Positions 33,476 to 41,286 of a DNA stretch of 64,000 nucleotides are shown in pieces. This DNA comes from CAVTSA01 sp963790575 (lineage in GTDB: Bacteria; Chloroflexota; Dormibacteria; Dormibacterales; Dormibacteraceae): contig CAWBPD010000012.1 of NCBI GenBank assembly GCA_963790575.1, positions 248,001-312,000 of the forward strand. The letters are read 5' to 3'. How positions within the stretch are numbered: the first letter of the stretch is position 1; each line of letters opens with the position of its first letter. Under the pieces are notes generated by a model. The model made no database searches, was not told the origin of the DNA, and was given only the letters and a program-made list of their open reading frames with translations. Position numbers and translations under genes: made by a program.

Positions 33476-33522
33476 GACCCGCCGATGGGGTGGCGAGAGG
33501 TCCCTCTCTCGACAAACGGCTC

Positions 33523-33528
33523 TATGGT
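33523..33528 (+). promoter_or_regulatory. -10 element of the aminotransferase operon
   Basis: TATGGT ends 7 nt before the ATG at 33536, with no Shine-Dalgarno site. Confidence 0.5.
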
Positions 33529-33535
33529 GCGAGGC

Positions 33536-34723
33536 ATGAGCATGAGTGGCCGCACCTTCCTGCAGATCCCGGGACCCACCAACATCCCGGAGCCGGTTCT
33601 GGCCGCGCTGCGCGAGGGCACCATGAACCCGCGCGGGCCTGTGTTCGCGGGGCTGATGAAGGACCTGGTGGCCCGGCTCCGGCCTCTCTTCGGGACCACC
33701 CGCGGCCACGTCTTCGTCTCCGCCGGTTCCGGGTTGGGCGCGATCGAGAGCGCGCTGATCAACACGGTCGCGCCAGGGGAGTTGGTGGTGGCTCTGGTGA
33801 GCGGATTCTTCGGACGCCTGGCCGCCGACCTGGCGCGCCGCCTGGGGGCTCGGGTGGAGCTGCAAGAGGTGGCGCCCGGCGAGCCACCCGACCCGGCGGC
33901 TCTGGAAGCCCGGCTGGGTGCCGACGCCGCGCGCGAGATCCGCGCGGTCCTGTGCGTGCACAACGAGACCTCGACCGGCGTCACCTCCGACCTCGCCGCG
34001 GTCCGCCGCGCGCTCGATGCGGCGGGGCACCCGGCCCTGCTCCTGGTCGACGCCGTCTCGTCCCTGGCTTCGATCGAAGTCCGGATGGACGAATGGGGCC
34101 TGGACGCGGCAGCCGCGGGCTCCCAGAAGGGACTCATGTGTCCTCCCGGCCTGGCGGTGATCGCGGTCAGCGACAAGGCGATCGCGGTGGCCGAGCACGG
34201 GGGCGGCCCGCGCGGCTTCTTCGACTGGCGGGGTGGTCTGGTCGCCGAGGAGACCGGCATCCTTCCGGTCACCGCGCCGGCTCCGTTGCTGCTGGCCCTG
34301 CGCGCGGCGCTCGGACTGATCGAGGAGGAGGGCCTCCCCAACGTCTATCGCCGGCACGCGCGGCTTGCCGAGGCCATCCGCCGGGGCGTCGCGGCCTGCG
34401 ATCTGACCACCATCTGCCGGGTGGCCGCGGCGGCCTCCAACTCGGTGACGGGTGTGGTCATGCCCGACGGTGTCGATCCTCACCTGGTGGTCGAGGAGGC
34501 CGAGGCGCGCAACCTGCAGATCTCAGGCGGCATCCCGCCTCTCGACGCCTCGACCATCCGCATCGGGCACATGGGATCCCTGAACGAACTGGAGGTGCTG
34601 GCCACGATCGGCGGTTTGGAGCAAGCACTGGACGCCGCCGGCGCCCCGCTCGTGCTCGGCGCTGGATTGAGCGCCGCCCAAACTCTGTTCGCACGCTCCG
34701 CCGAGTTAGCATCCCACCCATGA
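33536..34723 (+). CDS. Class V aminotransferase (serine/alanine-glyoxylate type)
   Basis: 395 aa, fold-type I PLP enzyme. LQIPGPTNIPEPVLAAL near the start is the family hallmark; VDAVSSLASIEVRMDEWGLD leads to the PLP lysine K198 in GSQKGLM. It probably transaminates serine or alanine with glyoxylate. It overlaps the hydrolase gene by ATGA and shares a divergent regulatory gap with the amino-acid lyase, suggesting an amino-acid/hydroxy-acid catabolic unit. Confidence 0.9.
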   Translation: MSMSGRTFLQIPGPTNIPEPVLAALREGTMNPRGPVFAGLMKDLVARLRPLFGTTRGHVFVSAGSGLGAIESALINTVAPGELVVALVSGFFGRLAADLARRLGARVELQEVAPGEPPDPAALEARLGADAAREIRAVLCVHNETSTGVTSDLAAVRRALDAAGHPALLLVDAVSSLASIEVRMDEWGLDAAAAGSQKGLMCPPGLAVIAVSDKAIAVAEHGGGPRGFFDWRGGLVAEETGILPVTAPAPLLLALRAALGLIEEEGLPNVYRRHARLAEAIRRGVAACDLTTICRVAAAASNSVTGVVMPDGVDPHLVVEEAEARNLQISGGIPPLDASTIRIGHMGSLNELEVLATIGGLEQALDAAGAPLVLGAGLSAAQTLFARSAELASHP

Positions 34724-35436
34724 GCCTCACCCGCAAGAACGGCTCCGTCCCGGTGGAGGACGGCGAACTGCCCTACCTGCTCGTCATTCCCGACTCGGGC
34801 CATGGTCCCGGGGTCGTGCTCTGCTACGAGATATTCGGCATGAGCCGGCACATGATCGAGCGCGCGGAACGCTTGGCTCGACTCGGTTATGTGGTCATGA
34901 TCCCCGACTTCTTCTGGCGCCTCGGCCCTCGGCAGGTGGTCGAGGAGCAGGAGCCGGACGCGATGGAGCGGGCCGTGGGGCTCGGCATGCGCCTCGATCG
35001 TGAAAAGGCGGGCGCGGACGGGGCGGCGGCGGTCGCCTACCTCAGCGAGCAGGAAGAAGTCGCGGGTGGCGTCGGCGTCTTCGGCTACTGCATGGGCGGG
35101 ATGATCGCCTACCTGATCGCCTCCCAGAGCCACCTGGACGCGGCCGTTCTCTACTACCCGTCCGGGGTGGGTGGGTACCTGGACCGGATCGACGACATCC
35201 ACTGCCCCACGCTCTACGAGTTCGGCGCCGAGGACAGCTACATGCCGCCTGACATCGCGGACCGCATCCGCGAGGCGACTGCGGAACGGGAAGGGGTCCA
35301 GGTCCAGGTGCAGCCGGGGGCCGGGCACGCGTTCGACAACGACCTGGTCCCGCAGCTTCACAACGCCGCCGCGGCGGCCGCGGCATGGGAGGACGCGCAG
35401 CGGTTCCTGCGCCGGTGGCTGCCCTCGGGTGCGTGA
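34720..35436 (+). CDS. Dienelactone hydrolase family protein
   Basis: 238-aa alpha/beta hydrolase. The triad is C124 (FGYCMGG), D172 (EDSYMP) and H203 (GAGHAFDN), the Cys-nucleophile arrangement of dienelactone hydrolases. The usual substrate is a dienelactone from chlorocatechol or protoanemonin routes, but many members act on unrelated esters. Start coupled to the aminotransferase stop (ATGA). Confidence 0.88.
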   Translation: MSLTRKNGSVPVEDGELPYLLVIPDSGHGPGVVLCYEIFGMSRHMIERAERLARLGYVVMIPDFFWRLGPRQVVEEQEPDAMERAVGLGMRLDREKAGADGAAAVAYLSEQEEVAGGVGVFGYCMGGMIAYLIASQSHLDAAVLYYPSGVGGYLDRIDDIHCPTLYEFGAEDSYMPPDIADRIREATAEREGVQVQVQPGAGHAFDNDLVPQLHNAAAAAAAWEDAQRFLRRWLPSGA

Positions 35437-35914
35437 GCGGGTTGATCCGCTCGCGTACGGCACCACCTGGCCGGTGCGGCACTACGAGCTGGATGGGAAC
35501 GGGCATGTCAACAACGCGGTCTACCTGAATTACGCCGAGCATCTGACGCTGCTCCACGCCGAACGGTCCGAATACGGCCAGTCGTGGACCACGGCCCATG
35601 GCGGCGCCTGGGTGGTCCACCGCAACATCGTCGAGTACCATCGGCCGGCCTACTACGGAGACCAGCTCGACCTCCGCGTTCGCGTCCTCTACGTTCGCGG
35701 GACGCGCGGCATCCGGCACACCGAGGTCCGGCGCGACGGCCCCGGTGAGCTCTGCGCCGAGGTGCTTACGGAGTGGGTCTGGACCCGCCTCGCCGACGGG
35801 CGGCCGGCGCGGGTCCCGGACGAGCTGGTGGAGATGGCGGCGGGCGTGACCGAGGAGACGGTGCGGCGGGATCCGGAGTTTCTCAACCGGTTGCGCCACC
35901 TCTCACCCCATTAG
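35429..35914 (+). CDS. Acyl-CoA thioesterase, 4-hydroxybenzoyl-CoA type
   Basis: 161-aa hotdog-fold thioesterase from a GTG that overlaps the preceding stop by 8 nt. VRHYELDGNGHVNNAVYLNYAE is the 4HBT/YbgC active-site motif with its Asp and HVNN. The chain length and acyl group are unknown. Last gene of the aminotransferase-hydrolase-thioesterase operon; an inverted-repeat element follows. Confidence 0.88.
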   Translation: MRERVDPLAYGTTWPVRHYELDGNGHVNNAVYLNYAEHLTLLHAERSEYGQSWTTAHGGAWVVHRNIVEYHRPAYYGDQLDLRVRVLYVRGTRGIRHTEVRRDGPGELCAEVLTEWVWTRLADGRPARVPDELVEMAAGVTEETVRRDPEFLNRLRHLSPH

Positions 35915-35941
35915 CGCCGCCCCACCCTTCGCCGGCCCCCG

Positions 35942-36004
35942 GTTGAGGGCTCAGACGCCACTGCGCGGGCGGAAGGGTCCGACTGCGAACACCCGGCCCT
36001 CAGT
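35942..36004. repeat. TGAGGGC-type inverted-repeat element, copy 3 (shorter)
   Basis: TTGAGGGC...GCCCTCA arms enclose GCGGGCGGAAGGGTCCGACTG, which resembles the central GCCCGGAAGGGTCT of the copies at 5492 and 7341. Lies between convergent genes. Confidence 0.55.
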
Positions 36005-36013
36005 GGGTCGAAC

Positions 36014-36706
36014 TCAGACGGTGACGGGCACGGCCGCCGCGACCGGCTTACGGAACGCCGAGGTGTGGTCCCAGCGGCCCTCACCGCTGTCGGCCACCTC
36101 GAACCCCGCGGCCAGGCAGGACCGCCTCACCAGCGACGCCGGCACGTAGTGCGAATCGGCCAGGTGCTCGCTCACCGCCAGCCGGCCTCCCGGCTTGAGC
36201 ACGCGGGCGACCTCTCGGAGTGTGCCCTCCCGATCATGCACCCGGCCCAGCATGGCGACCAGGTACGCGAGATCGAAGGACGCGTCGCCGTAGGGCAGGC
36301 GATCGGTCGGAGCCACATCGACCATGACGCCACCCAGTCCCTGGCCGCGTAGTCGGCTCCGCGCCACCTCCGCCTGCCCGGGGTCGGGTTCCAGGCCCCG
36401 CGCCTCGCCGCCGCCGCCGGCGGTGCGGGCCGCCTCCTCGAGGTAGGTGCCGGCGCCGCAGCCCACCTCGAGCACGGCCAGGCCGGGGGCGACACCGATC
36501 CGGCGCAGCTCGTCGGGAACGGTGGTGACGCAGAACGGCGAACGCAACAGTTGCCGCCAAGTCCGCTCGTCCATTGGCTCGCGCCGGCGCCGCCGAAGAC
36601 CCAGGGCGACGGCCACCGTGAGTCCGCCGGCACCCGCGATCACCGGCACCAGCCAGCCGGTGCGGCCGGCCCCACCCCGCCATGGCGGCCTTGTCTGGCC
36701 CCCCAT
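36014..36706 (-). CDS. Membrane-anchored class I SAM methyltransferase
   Basis: 230 aa. One N-terminal membrane span (about 18-36) followed by RRRRREP, so the catalytic domain is cytoplasmic. Motif I is VLEVGCGAGTYLEEA, motif II MVDVAPTDRLPYGDASFDLA and the post-II LREVARVLKPGGRLAVSEH; UbiE/COQ5-like order. The acceptor is unknown; an anchored UbiE-like enzyme suggests a lipid or quinone substrate, which is inference. Confidence 0.85.
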   Translation of the reverse strand: MGGQTRPPWRGGAGRTGWLVPVIAGAGGLTVAVALGLRRRRREPMDERTWRQLLRSPFCVTTVPDELRRIGVAPGLAVLEVGCGAGTYLEEAARTAGGGGEARGLEPDPGQAEVARSRLRGQGLGGVMVDVAPTDRLPYGDASFDLAYLVAMLGRVHDREGTLREVARVLKPGGRLAVSEHLADSHYVPASLVRRSCLAAGFEVADSGEGRWDHTSAFRKPVAAAVPVTV

Positions 36707-37241
36707 GAACCGCTATTGTCCCCCACCCCGCGTGAAATTCCAAGCCGGCGGTGCCGGCGGCGGCTCGCGGGTGACGGGCGGGCTGGCCCTGACCGCCCTG
36801 CTGCGCGAGCTGCCGCCCTGCTCGGCCCCTGGGTGAGGGAGGGCCCACGCGGGCGTGACGCTTGTCCTATGGAGGGGTCCTGAATTGCCCATTTGCGCAC
36901 CCATGGCGTGGAGCGATAGTCGAGCGGTGACCCCTGCGCCGGTCAGGATTCTTGGTGGAATCGGCCATGCCTCCGGCCAACCTCTGCGGGCGTGATCGCG
37001 AACCAGACGCGATAGATCGCTGCCTCGAGATGGACCACGGAGGGCGCGTCTGGGCGGATGCAGCTGCTCGGGGTCAACTCGCGAACCCAGCTCACGATCT
37101 CCCTCTCCGACTGCTTCCATCGGAACCCCCGGATTGGCCGGCCGCGTTGGTGGCCCAGAATGAGGGAAATTCCTGATCCCTTCCGTGACCAGCGTGTCAT
37201 GCTCCGAGCAGACAAACCGACCGCGCCAGGAGGCCTTCAGC
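36707..37241. other. 535-bp intergenic region without a confident gene
   Basis: Open frames occur on both strands; the most protein-like is a minus-strand frame at 36943-37215 (90 codons, with SEREIVSWVREL and IYRVWFAITPAEVGRRHG) but it has no promoter, start signal or family. The last 15 bp contain the AGGAGG ribosome-binding site (37228-37233) of the P450 gene. Confidence 0.45.
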
Positions 37242-38516
37242 GTGGATACGATTACGACCGCTCCCACGGTCAGCTTTGACCCCGGCAGTCAGGAGTTCGC
37301 CTGGCACGCCTATCAGCGCTACGCCGAGCTTCGTGAGGAGTCCCCCGTCCACCGGCTGCTGCAGCCCGACGGGAGCGAGGTCTGGCTCATCACGCGCTTC
37401 GGCGACGCGCGCGCGGCCCTCGCCGACCCCCGGCTGTCGAAGGATCCCCGGCCCATCTTGCGCGCGCTCGGCGAGGGCGGCCCCGTGGGCCCTGCCGCAG
37501 GTGCCGGAGCCACCTACTTGCGGCTCACGGCGGCGCATCTGATGCTGAGCGACCCGCCTCAGCACACCCGGCTGCGCCGGCTGGCCGGCCGCGCCTTCAC
37601 GCCGCGCCGGATCACCCGTCTGCGGCCGCGCATCGAAGCCTTGACAAAGCACCTCCTGGACGAGATGGCCCGAGCCGAGGTGGTGGACCTGCTGAGCGCG
37701 TTCGCGTTCCCCCTGCCGATCACGGTGATCTATGAGCTGGTGGGGGTGCCGGTCTCCGATCGCCCCCTGATCCGTCGCTGGGCCGGCCTGATGCGATCGA
37801 CCGATCCCGAGCTCGTGCAGTTGTGGGAGCAGACGTTCGTCGAGTACGCATCCGAGATGGTCCGGGCCACCGCCTCCCGCATCCGGCTCGACCTCCCCCC
37901 GGACGCGCAGCCGGATCTGCTCCACGCCTGGCTGGCCGCGGCCGAGGGCGAGGATCGGCTGTCCCACGACGAGATCGCCGAGATGCTGGTGCTGCTGCTG
38001 AACGCGGGCCACGAGACCACGGCCAACCTGATCGGCAACGGGACGCTCGCCCTCCTCCGCCACCCCGAACAGCGCCAGGTGCTGCGGCGGCATCCGGAGC
38101 TGCTGCCCAACGCCGTCGAGGAACTGATCCGCTACGACGGCCCGGCGGAACGGGCGACGTTCCGTTACTCCCTGGAGCCGATGACGGTCGGTGGGATCAC
38201 CATCCCGGCGCACCGGATGGTCGGCGTCGTGATCGCCTCCGCCGACCACGACCCCGACCAGTTCGAGGATCCGGACCGCCTCGACGTCGCTCGACCGCGT
38301 CCTGAACACGTCGGGTTCGGGCATGGCATCCACTTCTGCGTGGGAGCACCCCTCGCGCGGCTGGTGGCGGAGATCGCCTTTGGGGAACTGCTCACCCGCT
38401 TTCCGGACCTGGAGCTGGCGTGCCCGGACGAGGATCTGCGCTTCGGAGCCGCCGGGTATCAGGTTCGAGGGCTCCGCAGCCTGCCGGTGCGCCCGCACGG
38501 GAGGCCGGGTCGATGA
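37242..38516 (+). CDS. Cytochrome P450
   Basis: 424-aa soluble heme monooxygenase. The heme loop GFGHGIHFCVGAPLARL places the thiolate ligand at C366; the I-helix is A255-GHETT-260; the ExxR pair is E294/R297; PERATFR follows as usual. It resembles bacterial CYP105/107-like enzymes that oxidise terpenoids, macrolides or fatty acids. GTG start chosen for the AGGAGG Shine-Dalgarno 8 nt upstream. No ferredoxin gene is adjacent, so electron partners must come from elsewhere. Confidence 0.93.
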   Translation: MDTITTAPTVSFDPGSQEFAWHAYQRYAELREESPVHRLLQPDGSEVWLITRFGDARAALADPRLSKDPRPILRALGEGGPVGPAAGAGATYLRLTAAHLMLSDPPQHTRLRRLAGRAFTPRRITRLRPRIEALTKHLLDEMARAEVVDLLSAFAFPLPITVIYELVGVPVSDRPLIRRWAGLMRSTDPELVQLWEQTFVEYASEMVRATASRIRLDLPPDAQPDLLHAWLAAAEGEDRLSHDEIAEMLVLLLNAGHETTANLIGNGTLALLRHPEQRQVLRRHPELLPNAVEELIRYDGPAERATFRYSLEPMTVGGITIPAHRMVGVVIASADHDPDQFEDPDRLDVARPRPEHVGFGHGIHFCVGAPLARLVAEIAFGELLTRFPDLELACPDEDLRFGAAGYQVRGLRSLPVRPHGRPGR

Positions 38517-38579
38517 GCGCCAACATCGGCCAGGGAGCGGCGCCCCAGGGCTGCTGAGGCGGTGGCACCCCTCCCGGGG

Positions 38580-38780
38580 TCAGGTCAGCGCGAGACCCCG
38601 CTTTTCGATCTCGGCCTCCAGGACCCGGATCGCCTTCGGCCCCATCCCGTGCAGCCGGAGCAGCTCCGCCCGGCTGACGCCGGCGAGGGAACCGAGCGTG
38701 GTGTAGCCCGCCGCCTGCAGGGCACGGGTGGCAGGCGCCCCGATCCTTGGCAGCCCCTCCTCTGAAGGCGGCGCCGTCAT
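38580..38780 (-). CDS. Small helix-hairpin-helix / alpha-CTD-like protein
   Basis: 66 aa. LPRIGAPATRALQAAGYTTL, then LAGVSRAELLRLHGMGPKAI match stand-alone HhH proteins related to the RNA polymerase alpha C-terminal domain, which bind DNA without known function. The ATG overlaps the upstream epimerase stop (ATGA), so it is translated as a pair with that gene. Confidence 0.8.
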   Translation of the reverse strand: MTAPPSEEGLPRIGAPATRALQAAGYTTLGSLAGVSRAELLRLHGMGPKAIRVLEAEIEKRGLALT

Positions 38781-39787
38781 CCCGCGACCCCGGCCGGGAC
38801 CGCCATCATCGACACCAGCCGGTCCCAGGTCGCCTCCATCTCGGGGTCTACGCGCTGCGCCTCTGGGTGGGCGTCGTGCCAGGTCAGGATCTCGCGCGCC
38901 CCGTCGTCGAAGGTGACGGTGGTGTGGAACTCGGGCACCAGGGCCTTGACCTTGCTGTTGTCGAACACCATGGAGTGCGCCTTGTCTCCGAGCAGCCCGG
39001 GGCCAAGGTCCGGGCGCACGGCCCCGATCACTTCCGACGGCACGTGCACCAGCTTCGGCTCCGTCACGCCCGCGGCCCGGCCCAGCCACTCGTAGATCTG
39101 GTTCCAGGTCGGCGCGTGGTCGCCGGTGATGTGGAAGTGATCGCCCACCGCCTCCTGGCGGCCGAGGAGCCCTACGAAGGCGACCGCGAAGTCGCTCTGG
39201 TGGGTAACGGTCCAGAGGCTGGTCCCGTCGCCGTGCACCACCACCGGGCGGCCGGCTCGCATGCGGGCGATGTCGGTCCAGCGCCCTGTCGTCACCATGG
39301 AGGTGCGGTCATAGGTGTGCGAGGGTCGCACGATGGTGATCGGAAAGCCGTCTTCCCGGTAGGCGCGCCAGAGCCGGTCCTCGCAGGCGATCTTGTCGCG
39401 CGAGTACTGCCAGTACGGGTTGCGCAGCGGCGTCGACTCGGTGACGGGCAGACGCGAGGGCGGGGTTTGGTAGGCCGAGGCGGAGCTGATGAAGACGTAC
39501 TGGCCGGTTCGGCCGCTGAAGAGATCGATGTCGGCCTCCACGTGGTCGGGGACGAACGCGACGAAGTCGACCACCACATCGAAGGACCGGGATCCGAGCG
39601 TCGCCCGCACCGACTCCGGGCTGCGGATGTCGGCGTGCAGTTGCTCCACCTCCTCGGGCACCGGTCGGAGCGCGTTCTGGCCCCGGTTGAGCACCGTCAC
39701 CCGATGTCCGAGCTGGAGCGCACGCCGCACGCAGGCGGAGCTGATCTTGCCGGTGCCGCCGATGAAGAGGAAGTCCTTCTGCGCCAT
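38777..39787 (-). CDS. NAD-dependent epimerase/reductase (SDR, extended)
   Basis: 336 aa. FLFIGGTGKISSACVRRALQLG is the Rossmann loop; ISSASAYQTPP carries the active-site Ser and W-x-YSRDKIACED the Y-x3-K-like dyad (YSRDK). The later VTHQSDFAVAFVGLL and WNQIYEWLGRAAG agree with the RED/CSP41-like atypical extended SDRs that bind nucleic acid or act as reductases. The substrate is unknown. GGAGG precedes the ATG. Confidence 0.85.
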   Translation of the reverse strand: MAQKDFLFIGGTGKISSACVRRALQLGHRVTVLNRGQNALRPVPEEVEQLHADIRSPESVRATLGSRSFDVVVDFVAFVPDHVEADIDLFSGRTGQYVFISSASAYQTPPSRLPVTESTPLRNPYWQYSRDKIACEDRLWRAYREDGFPITIVRPSHTYDRTSMVTTGRWTDIARMRAGRPVVVHGDGTSLWTVTHQSDFAVAFVGLLGRQEAVGDHFHITGDHAPTWNQIYEWLGRAAGVTEPKLVHVPSEVIGAVRPDLGPGLLGDKAHSMVFDNSKVKALVPEFHTTVTFDDGAREILTWHDAHPEAQRVDPEMEATWDRLVSMMAVPAGVAG

Positions 39788-39913
39788 GCCTCCATCTTGA
39801 GCGGAAGCACCGGTGTCGACACGCGGCGGCTGCGCGATGATGGTGGCACGGATCTTCGTGGGTTGGTTAGGGTCCGGCGCGGGATCACGTGCCGGCCGGA
39901 AGGAGGATGTGAG

Positions 39914-40282
39914 ATGCCGACGGACCTGACGGTGACACTGGCGGAGGACCGGCCGGGCGCGCTCTCGGCGGCCGCGGAGGCGCTGGGGCGGGCGGGCGTG
40001 AACATCGACGGGGTGGCCATGATCGAAGGCGTCGCCCACCTCCTGGTCGAGGACGCCGGGGGCGCGCGCCAGGCGCTCGAAAGCGGGGGCCTCAGCGTGG
40101 GGCAGGCGCAGGAGGTCCTGCTGGCGCAGCCCGCCGACCGTCCAGGGGCTCTGGCCGGGATCACGAGCGCCCTGGCGGAGGCCGGAGTCAACCTGCGCTT
40201 TCTCTACCTCGGCACCGGCACCCGGATCGTGATCGGGGCCGACGATCTGGAGCGGGCGCGGTCGGCGCTCCCGGCCGGCTGA
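39914..40282 (+). CDS. Tandem ACT-domain protein
   Basis: 122 aa, two ACT-type ligand-binding units: residues 5-60 (LTVTLAEDRPGALSAAAEAL then GVNIDGVAM) and 65-118 (EVLLAQPADRPGALAGITSA then GVNLRFLYLGTGTRIVIG). Such free-standing proteins sense amino acids. A strong Shine-Dalgarno AAGGAGG precedes the ATG. No partner enzyme is adjacent. Confidence 0.85.
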   Translation: MPTDLTVTLAEDRPGALSAAAEALGRAGVNIDGVAMIEGVAHLLVEDAGGARQALESGGLSVGQAQEVLLAQPADRPGALAGITSALAEAGVNLRFLYLGTGTRIVIGADDLERARSALPAG

Positions 40283-40296
40283 GGTACTTTGCGGAC

Positions 40297-40376
40297 CCCC
40301 GATCGCCGGCATTCGGGGCTCACTAGGCGTGTGCAGATCCCCGATCGCCGGCATTCGGGGCTCACTAGGCGTGTGC
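40297..40376. repeat. Tandem palindrome array, GCCGGCATTCGGGG family (2 units, 42-bp period)
   Basis: A 38-bp sequence is repeated exactly at 40297 and 40339. Each unit folds as CCCCGA-N10-TCGGGG and ends CTCACTAGGCGTGTGC. Between convergent genes. Confidence 0.9.
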
Positions 40377-40416
40377 CCGCCCACGGGACTTATCTAAGTA
40401 GCCGGTCGGGAGAACC

Positions 40417-41091
40417 TCAGGAGTACCGGCGGTAGCGGTCCACGAGCTCCCAGATGTCTGCCGCCGGCTGGCTGCGCGCGAACCGGCGGAAGGCTGCCGC
40501 GTCGCGCTCCGGCAACAGCGGCCGGGGGCGGCGACGGATCGAGACCAGGGCGGCGTCGCAGTCGGGTGCGGGGATGAACCGGTCAGCCGCCAGACGTCGG
40601 GCGAGCAGAAACTCGAACCACGGCTGCCAGGGCAACGACCGCCGGCTGGGCGGGCTGATCGCGCAGAGGCCGACCGCCGCCCGCCACTCGAGCACCAAGT
40701 CGGCGCGCTGCAGCTGCGGAAGGCACTCGTCGAGCAGGCGGCGCAGCAGTGCGGCCGTGAGATGGAAGGGCGGGTTCGCGACCACCTTGAACGGACGTCG
40801 GGGCAAGGGCACGCACAGGGCGTCTCCCACTACCACCGCGACCTGCGCGTGGTCGCGAAAGCGGGACGCCAGCTGGGCCGCCGTCCGCGGGTCGGCCTCG
40901 ATCGCCAATACGCGGCCCGCCCGCGAGGCGAGCTCTCCGGTGAGACGCCCGAAGCCGGCTCCGACCTCCACCACGAGGTCGTCGGCGGTCAGTTCCGCGG
41001 CGGACGCGAGCTGGGCGGCGAGCCGCCGATCAGCGAGATAGTGCTGACCCCGTGCCGACGACCTGCGGCCGGCGGCCGCGCGGACGGACAC
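40417..41091 (-). CDS. Erm-like rRNA adenine N6-methyltransferase
   Basis: 224 aa from a GTG. ARGQHYLADRRLAAQL, VVEVGAGFGRLT, VGDALCVPLP, KVVANPPFHLT and DLVLEWRAAVGLCA follow the order of the Erm/KsgA family, and the latter two plus SLPWQPWFEFLLARRL match actinomycete Erm methylases (A2058 of 23S rRNA, macrolide-lincosamide-streptogramin resistance) better than KsgA. The catalytic motif is NPPF where Erm usually has NxPF. Resistance is inference; KsgA-type function cannot be excluded. Confidence 0.8.
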   Translation of the reverse strand: MSVRAAAGRRSSARGQHYLADRRLAAQLASAAELTADDLVVEVGAGFGRLTGELASRAGRVLAIEADPRTAAQLASRFRDHAQVAVVVGDALCVPLPRRPFKVVANPPFHLTAALLRRLLDECLPQLQRADLVLEWRAAVGLCAISPPSRRSLPWQPWFEFLLARRLAADRFIPAPDCDAALVSIRRRPRPLLPERDAAAFRRFARSQPAADIWELVDRYRRYS

Positions 41092-41286
41092 GGAGGAGGA
41101 AGACCAGTCCCATGGGCGTTCCCTCCATTGTGGCAGCCAGACCTCCCCATCCGTGGCGCCTTGACAACCGGCGCCGGATGGGAGCCCGACTCCGGCAGCT
41201 GGAGCCGCTGCCGGCGCTTGTCCCCGTCCCCGGGAGACTCCGCGTTACGGACCGGTGCTACTCACCAGCTGAGGATCCGGTTGCCC

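Noticed and set aside
36943..37215. 90-codon minus-strand gene
   Set aside because: Some stretches look protein-like, but no start signal, promoter, family or neighbour supports it, and overlapping frames are equally open.
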